Shown here piece after piece: positions 41,905-50,900 of a DNA stretch of 64,000 bases; within the stretch, counting starts at the first letter, position 1; each line of letters starts with the position of its first letter. This DNA comes from Pomphorhynchus laevis. Lineage: Eukaryota; Acanthocephala; Palaeacanthocephala; Echinorhynchida; Pomphorhynchidae. The notes beneath the pieces are model-generated. The model made no database searches. It had not been told where the DNA came from and saw nothing but the letters and a program-made list of their open reading frames with translations. The DNA lies in the NCBI GenBank assembly GCA_012934845.2, contig WNNJ02002157.1, positions 310,001 to 374,000 of the forward strand. Direction: 5' to 3'. The position numbers and the translations under genes are program-made.

Positions 41905-44900
41905 CTGATCGAGAATAAAATGTTTTATTTCCAAATGAACATTACAGAATATAAATGGAACCTACAGGTTGAGTTCTTAAAACCTCTCATTTAGAATATC
42001 CTCTCACTATCTAGATATAATTTATATTTACAAAATGTAATTGAAATAATTAGAATACGCGCAATGAACAATTTTACATAAATTGTTTGCTCAAGCCATT
42101 TAAAATACAATTATTATTTATGATATAACTAATATCACCTGATATGTCAGGTATATTCGATAAATGGCTTTGTTGTAAAATATTTGATATATTTTACTAC
42201 ATAAATATAATATAATATAATTATCTTCTAAAAAATAAATTAATCAATACCAAATAATTTAATCATTTTATAATTTTAATATTAATAATTTAATATTGAA
42301 AATATTTATACGACCCAGTTCGGTCGTATAAATTAGTAGTATATTCTAATATTTATTCATCAATTTGAATACTTATCTTTAAATTTCTACAAAGAATTCT
42401 TTTTAAACACATTGTTAATTAGTTATTGAATTCGAACTTGAATTTAATAACTTTACGTTAGTAGTTTCTTTACATTCATATATATATTATATATATTATA
42501 TATAAAAATATATATCAAAATTTAAATATACATATGTAAATCTATATTTTGAAAATACACATTTTGATACTTATTAAAATTTGATAAAAACTAATCATAT
42601 TTAAATAAGATAAATAATTATGAAATAAATAAATATGATTATTTAAATAATCATATTATAAGATAATATAATTATCTTATAAAAAATAAATTAATCTAAT
42701 TATTGTTTTAAAATTGTTAGACTATTTTGAATAAATATTTTTATAAGCCAAATTGCTCATTTTTTAATTCGTATTAAAAATCCCTAAATTTTGTTTTAAA
42801 ACTATACTTTAAAATAATAATTACTAGTTAGTTAATAAAACGTAAATGAGATTCAATTAAACATATAAAATATTTAGAAAAAACTACATCTTGTACTAAC
42901 GGTGAGAATCATGAACTAATTTGAATAAATCAAATTTGATTAATTCGGTGTCAGGAAAAACATCCGACTGTAAAAATACCGCTCCAAACCTTTAACATGA
43001 TGATTCAACAAAAAGCTAACTCGGCTTAGGTGTTCCCAGGAAGCGACGCGCAGAGATTCCGCTTTTTCACTGTGAATAAATCAAAGAATGAGCGAACTGT
43101 GATAATAGGAACTCTCAATGTTGGTACAATAACTGGAAAATCCATGGAAGTGATGAGAAAGAAGCAGTAAAAAGAAAGAAGCTAAAGCTCGTTAAATAGG
43201 CGAATGCTATAAGCCATACTACATCGGAACAACTTCGACGATTAACTGTGTAGATATAATTTTTGATAAGAAATACACAGGAGTACTAAAAATCAAAAGG
43301 CTTAACGAGCAAGTAATGTTGATAAGATTAGATCTTGGAAGTGGACGATGCCTTGCAATCATCTCCTGTTACGCCTTACAAATAGGACGACCGTGGCAAG
43401 AAAATGATGCTTTCCGGAAGTACTTGTATGACATACCGGGACTATCAAAGAGGAACGCTTCATGCTAGGTGGCGACCTAAATGGACATGTGGGAGTTGAT
43501 AACTACGACTGTAACCAGGTACATAGGGAAAGACGTAGACACCAAAAATAATGAGAAAGAGAGCGTAATCAATTACGCTATAGCAAATATGCTCAAAAAC
43601 AAACACCTTCTTCAAGAAGCATGATAGGCATCTGTTTACATATCATAGCGGTGGAAGGCAAACCCAAATAAACTTTATCATTTACCCAATAGTGAAATGG
43701 AGGGAGGTTCGAAATACCAAGACAATACTAGGAGAGACATGTGTCACAGAACTCCGACTACTATGTATCGAAATTCCTGGAGTTAAAACGACCAACTAAG
43801 TAATGCCTTACAGAATCAAGTGATGGAGGCTCCAAGAGAGCAAACTCGGTGATGAGTTTGCTCTCTTGAGCAAATGATCTTGATCAATGATGGTTGTATA
43901 AAACTTGACCAGGACATTACTGACCCAACATCTGGTGGAATAAAACGATGGAAACCATCCGACAAGTAGGAAGGCAGATCCCGAGAATCACTTCAGATAT
44001 GAATAAACCGAGCAAGGAAACTTTGTGGTGGAGCGACACTTTACAGATGGCGCTAGCGGCAAGAAAGATGCAAAGAAGCGCATGGAGTTTGAGAAGTCTG
44101 AGAAAAATATGGGGTACAAAATAGCCAAAAACAGACACAAATATCGGTAGCTTTGTCTAAACGCGAAGCTAACTTAGTGTTCTATTCCCAGCTGAAAGCA
44201 GACAATAGAAGACCATAATCTTCAAAGTATCGAGGCTCGATGATTAACCACGAAGATGGCATAGTCATAACTGAAGATAGCGATATAAAATCACGTTGGA
44301 AAGAATACAATATCAATATCGTCAATACTGAACATAACAGGAAACCACTGCATGTTGAAGCCCAAATTAAGGACTCATAGAAGAAATATCAGTGAAGAGG
44401 TCAAAAAATATATGACAAAAATGAAAAATGGCAAAGACATTGGCCTCAATGAAATCCCCGTTGAAGTCAGGAAAGTGTTAGAAGACACGGCAGTACAAAT
44501 ACTGATTAAACTTATCAAGTAAATTCTCTATACGAAAAAATGCCAGACGAATGGAGAAAGAGTACAATAATCCCAATCTTCAAGCAAAAAGGAGATGTCC
44601 AGTCCTGTTGATGTTACCAGGGAATCAAACTCATGTGTCACAAGCTGAAGCTGCACGAAAAGATAATAGATTCTAGATTGAGAAGCGAAATAGAAATTGC
44701 AGAAGATCAGAGGGGATTCATGACAGGAAGAAGTTGCACCGAAGCCATTTTTGTACTATGCCAACTATACGAGAAATATTAAAAACAGCAAATAGATACA
44801 CAGTGTCTATATTGACTAGAGAAAGCATATAACACAGTACCCAGATTTGGTATGGATCTGCTTAAGAAGAAAACTCTGTCCGGAGACTTACATTCGAGCC

Positions 44901-47900
44901 ATACAGGATATGTACTGCAAATGCTAGACGGAAATTTCACCACAATTGGCAAAACATCAAGTTTTAAAGTATAAGTGAGCCTACACCAAGGATCTACCTT
45001 AAGTCCATTCATGTTCGTCATCATTATGAGCGTATTATGCAACCCAATAAGCAGAAGGCAACCACGGAACATAACGTTTTCTGACGATATTGTCTTATGC
45101 AGCCTTTCCTCTCCGGAACTAAATGAGGACTTGGATAAATGAAAGATAGTCCTAGAGAACAACGGCCTGAAGATATTAAAGAAGACAACGTATTTGGGCC
45201 CAGTAACCATATATTTACATCAAACTCAATGGGGTAAACAAAAGTACTTCCGATCTTTAAGCTTTACTGTAACGCCTAAAATCGATATGAACGTATAAAT
45301 AACCACGAGGATACAAAGTGGGTGGACTAGGTGTATAAGTCTTACAATAATCCTTTGCGACAGTAAAGTACCCATTTCATTAAAAGACAGGGTGACAAAG
45401 CGACAGTAATTAAGGTGCTACTCTACGGAGCATAAACCTGGATTATATCTTTCAACCTGGAATATTGAAAACTGTGTGGACAAGAACATGATATCGAGAA
45501 ACATAAGCTTGGAAACAGTAGTTAATCTAGTGCAATATAAGATACACATTATGGCGTGCGATCTCCAATAGGAATGAGGAGAAAGAAATTTGAATTATGT
45601 TCATTTATTTAATAAAAGAATATTATTTTTGTAAGATATGTTACTATACGACATCAAAACACGATTATATTAATGCATATATCTAATAGACGAATTAAAA
45701 TATCGAAATATTTTATTAAATTTGGAAATAACATATGTAAAATTATTATTAATATTATTTAAAATTATTTAATTTGTAAAATTATTTAATTACATTGATG
45801 ATATTAAGTGTTAACAAGCATTTAGTTTCAACTTTTTCATTTAACTATAGAATTTCAAGGTGCTCTGTATAAGTAAATCTATATAATAATTTAATAATTG
45901 ATTAATATTAATTATAATAATTTGTATGTAAACATTAAGTTGGGAAAGTTTGACTGCATTCTATAGAATATTAGCTCCTGCTCTCGAACGTCGAGTTGTT
46001 TGCCTCGAATTATATCTGAAATTTTAATTTCCTGATCAGATGACAATGTAAGGGTGTTGTCCATAACATTGAAATATAATTCGGATAAGCTGAATTTGAA
46101 ATTTTTCAAGCCGTGAAGCTGGACAAGATTTTCACGTAAATTTTGAAGATAATTTACACATGCTGCTATATGAGGTGATAATGATGTACGACTTCGTTTC
46201 TTAGTAGTATCTGCATTTGGAATTAGAACAATATCCAAATATGATTTCATTTGTGAATTGTCAAAGCAATTCAGAACATGGTCGCTAACAGCAAACTAAA
46301 ATGCGATCGAAAAAATCAAATTATCACTTGGATACTAACTAATTAGATAAAAAGACATTTATAACCACTATGAGACAAATTTAATTTACTGTAAATAATT
46401 AATCGATCTGATCTGTAATAATTAATTGATTTATAAATAATTAATCGATATAAGAATGTGTTCATTCACGATATGCTATAACATTACATCGTATACGTCT
46501 CAGTACATTCATTGCATTATACAATTATTAATAATGAATAATACAAAATTAATATAAACATATAAACATATTAACCTATAATATTAATATCATATTATTT
46601 AAAATAATATTAAATATACATATAAAATTAATTGTGTATTTTTATCAGTTTTGATTGTTTTTATAAAAACCATTTAAATATGCTTTCTTACTTCGTTATA
46701 TTTGCCATTTACATCAAAAAATATATCAAAATACAATTTTTTACGCAAACTGTATTGCCTCAAACTGCAACAACTGACTCGTTGTCAATAACGGTGGAAA
46801 AATGCCGTTTTAGTGAAATTTTGGCTGTCCTTGATCTCAGCCGCAACAGGCCCGATTGGGAAAAGTTCAAAAAATATCTTACTTTTATTAAACTGTCAAA
46901 GGTTATACTAGAAATGGTACATTTTTAGAGCATTTAATGTCCGATTTATTTATTTTTTAAATTTAAACAGGTAATAATTCGGGCCGAAATGATGCTCATA
47001 GAAAGCAATGCCCATTTTATACGATAGCATAAATTCTCTATCTCGAAGTGTGCAAATTAAAACATTAATTATAAATTTTGTAGTAAATTAATCATATTTT
47101 TGAAATTCTTTCAATTATCTAAATTTATTTAAGTGAAAATTGAAATCAAATATTTGAAAATAAAAAAGTACATTTTAAAATTATTGAACTAAGATCTACC
47201 TTAATATTGTGAATCAATGATGCTATTGAGAAATTGTAGGCCATAAAGAAATGACGAAGAGCGTTAAGGATTTGATGTGAAAATCTAAAAGGAAATCTTT
47301 CCCCGCTATTGATAAGAAACTGATGAAAAATATAGAATTAGTAATATGTACATACTAAATACCTCCTGGGTGAAGGCGTCATAGTATTTGATAGGCGCAG
47401 GACTTCTAAAAGTTTCGATAACCACATTAGACATTGCATCATTTCCTATGCGTTGCTGGACAATGTTAAAAGAACTAGATGTACCAACGATGACTGCAAC
47501 TTGTATGAACGCACAGCGTGCGTAATCACTTTCAAGTAAATAATTTTTCCAAATTAAAAAAGGAAAATAATATTAACCTTAGTGTAATAATAAAATCAGA
47601 AAGAATCCTACAGTTTTCAACTTGTCGAATGATGAACATCATTTTGATAGCGATCTAAAGAATCAACAATTATGTGTTTAAAATATTCTTAGTTAAACTC
47701 TAAACATAAAATATTAAGTGGATCAAAAATTACGATAACAAAACCAAGATCATTCTCACAGTTCGAGAAATTTTCAATATTTAATCGAATTCGATAATAT
47801 TTAAATATCAAATATTACATAATAGTATTATATAATAATAGTATATAACAGTATTATATAATGTTATTATATAATATAATATAGTAATACAATTATATAA

Positions 47901-50900
47901 CAGTATTTTATGATAATAGTATTGTATAATACTATATATTAAAGATACTATATACTATAATACTATATAATACTATGTACTATATTACTATATATAATAC
48001 TATGTATAATACTATATACTATGTTATAGTATTATATAATACTAGTATCATAAAATACTGTTATATAATTGTATTACTATATAATATTATACAATATTAT
48101 TATATAATAATAGTATATAATACTATTATATACTATTATTATATAATACTATTATGTAATATTTGATATTTAAATATTATCGAATTCGATTAATTATTGA
48201 AAATACCTACATAGTTTAAAACATCATTTCGAGGTTATTTGTCAAGAAATAATAATTTAATTACTTAATAAATGATTTTAGGTATATTTAATAATATTTA
48301 ATCAATGATGATTATTTTTAATTAGCTATTGCAACAATATTGTAAATATATAGGCATAATAATCTTATATATTCCTATATAGTTTTATATTTCTATACTT
48401 CTTATGTAGTTTTATATATGTATAAAATATATTTATATATTCTTATATATAAATATTGCATATTATTTGATGTAATACTGCCTCTATTATTTTTATCTTA
48501 TTAATCACGAAAATATAAAGAATAAGAGGTTTTAAGTATTAACCATCATGTATTCCTTTAATTCAATTTTAAAGCTTTAAAGCAATCAAGCGTTCTTTAT
48601 TGCTTTAATTCGATTTTATGATACGATTTGCCATCCACCTTTATTAAATATTTATGTTAATATTAACATATAAATATTTAATATTACTTATTAATAAATA
48701 TTAATATTGAATATTAATATTGAAACTTTGATGACTATTTTTATTCTGCATGCTACTTTAATATTATCTCTAAGCCAACAACAGTACACTACATTTCAGT
48801 ATTAGTAGACTCCATCAGCTACTAATCCAATACCTACGTTTCACGTTTCGATCCTTTTAATGTTGGCTGTCGATCTCTTGACTCGTCTGCTTTTATCGGC
48901 ATTTTAGATTTAATGGAAGACTAATACTGAAATGTAGCGTACCGCTGTTGACGTATAAATAGGGTTCAAGTAGCATACAGTATAAAATAGTCATCAAAAT
49001 TTCAATAATAGCAATGACTGCACATGTATATCAACTTAAAAATATATAATTTTATTATTTAAAAACAAATATAGTATATGTCATATAAAAAACATATTTT
49101 AATATATGTTAATTTATATGAACAAAGGAAAATCAATATTTTGTTCCTATAAATTAACATATACTAAATAATAACATAATTATTATTATGAAATTTGAGT
49201 TTATGAACTATGTTCTTCTGGGTCTGAATCAGACCCAGAAGAACATAGTTCTTATGGGTCTGATTGAAGCATAAAGCAGACGACGTTGAAATATTATATT
49301 TTCGCTTTGATCTACAAACTTTGGCGAAGTGACCATGCTCTAAGCGATTGTGGCTTAAAGCGTGCGGGGCACTTATTGCGTGGATGATTATGGTTACCAC
49401 AAAAGAAACATGACTTTATACGCATTTATTGCAGATAATAAATTATTAAATTTAATTAGTAGGGATAGTGACACTAATTTTAAATTATATAAAAAAATAT
49501 AATTATATAATTAAATTTTAATTAATTAGTGGAGAGAGTGAATATCTATTTCCTCGAATTTAGTATATGTTAATTTATATGAACAAAGGAAAATCAATAT
49601 TTTGTTCCTATAAATTAACATATACTAAATTCAAGGAAATGGAGGACTTAAATATCTTAAACAAATATTTAAAGTAACTTGTAACTTCATTGCATGTTCT
49701 CAAGCTGACTCCCATTTTGATACAGACACTGCTAGCAACACGAAGCAATGGAAATATATACTTGATGAAACAATTTTCTTGGTATCTGGGCTATCACTAG
49801 TATTCAACGGCTGTTCGTAATGAAGTGACTGTGGCAGGCTTCATAGCGTGGACTTTGTATAACCATAAGAAAAATCTAGTCGTGTAAGGCCCGTCTGACT
49901 AAAAATAAAATGCGTCATCTTCAAAATAGACTGCTACAACAATTTCACATAAATTAAAACGGTTACAAATCAAATTAATCATCTTGATTATAAACTCCAA
50001 CACACTGTAACTTGACGATCGGCAATTATACGTGGATTTTCAATTCTCGATAAATTGTACCGGATAATGGAACTATTAAATTTGAGTGTAGCTTTGTCAC
50101 TTGACGCAATTTTTGTTGAAAAATCTGTATTTTTAGCACATTGTCGTAAATACCACTCGCATCGTCGATGCTCGGATCATCGTCATTAGGAGCATGAACT
50201 AATCTTATACTTTGGGAAGATTAGGGAGAGGTAATCTCCCTAAGTAATTAGGGATTATGAACTAATCTCCTTAGGGAGAAGCTTGCGAGAAGTTTGGAAA
50301 ACACATATAACTTGATTATAGGTCAGCTTCGATGTTCTATAGGACGATCAAGAACCTTCGTGATGGAAAGCAGAAAACTCCTCAAACTGCCTACGACAAC
50401 AGAGGATTTATGCTGACTGACATTGAAGAAATTCTTGGTTTTTGGAAACATCTTAATCCGTTGTGTGAGGGCGTGCTAGGAGCGTATAACAGATTTTCTG
50501 TACAAGAACGTTTTTTGGCTACATCTGGGAGGGCATCTCTCGGTTGTCAGAAGAGGTGAAGAACATTGATCAGGAATTGGAAATGTTCAGATCCTCGCTT
50601 GCCAAAGCAACTGTGAAAAGTTGTGGCTCGAAGGTTTTAGGTGCTTGTCGCGGAGAAAATACTAGAACTGCTTGGGGACTCCAACAGTTAGTGATGTTGT
50701 CCAACAGAAGAAGCTGGCTTATAAGGCAACTTTGTCAGATAAATCAGTGGAAGTTGTAGACAAGTACCGAAGGGCAAAGAGAGCTTCAGCTCGAGCAGTT
50801 ACTGAAGCTAAGAATAAGGCTTGGGAGAAGTTTGGAGAACACTTAAAACTTGATTATAGGTAAGCTTCGGAGATGTTCTGGAGGACGATCAAGAACCTTC

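Noticed and set aside
44779-45210. Minus-strand 143-codon open frame
   Set aside because: It lies opposite a degenerate LINE RT with recognisable plus-strand motifs; no family signature in the minus frame.
45912-46250. Stop at 45912 as the end of a separate gene
   Set aside because: A GT donor at 45933 leaves two bases that complete a codon with the exon at 41904, and the ORC3 match continues there.
47529-47577. Extending ORC3 exon d upstream to 47577
   Set aside because: That reading meets an in-frame TAA; the segment is instead the intron between exons c and d.
48000-48166. 63-codon Tyr/Ile/Asn-rich frame
   Set aside because: It is a by-product of the TATTATATAATA palindrome.
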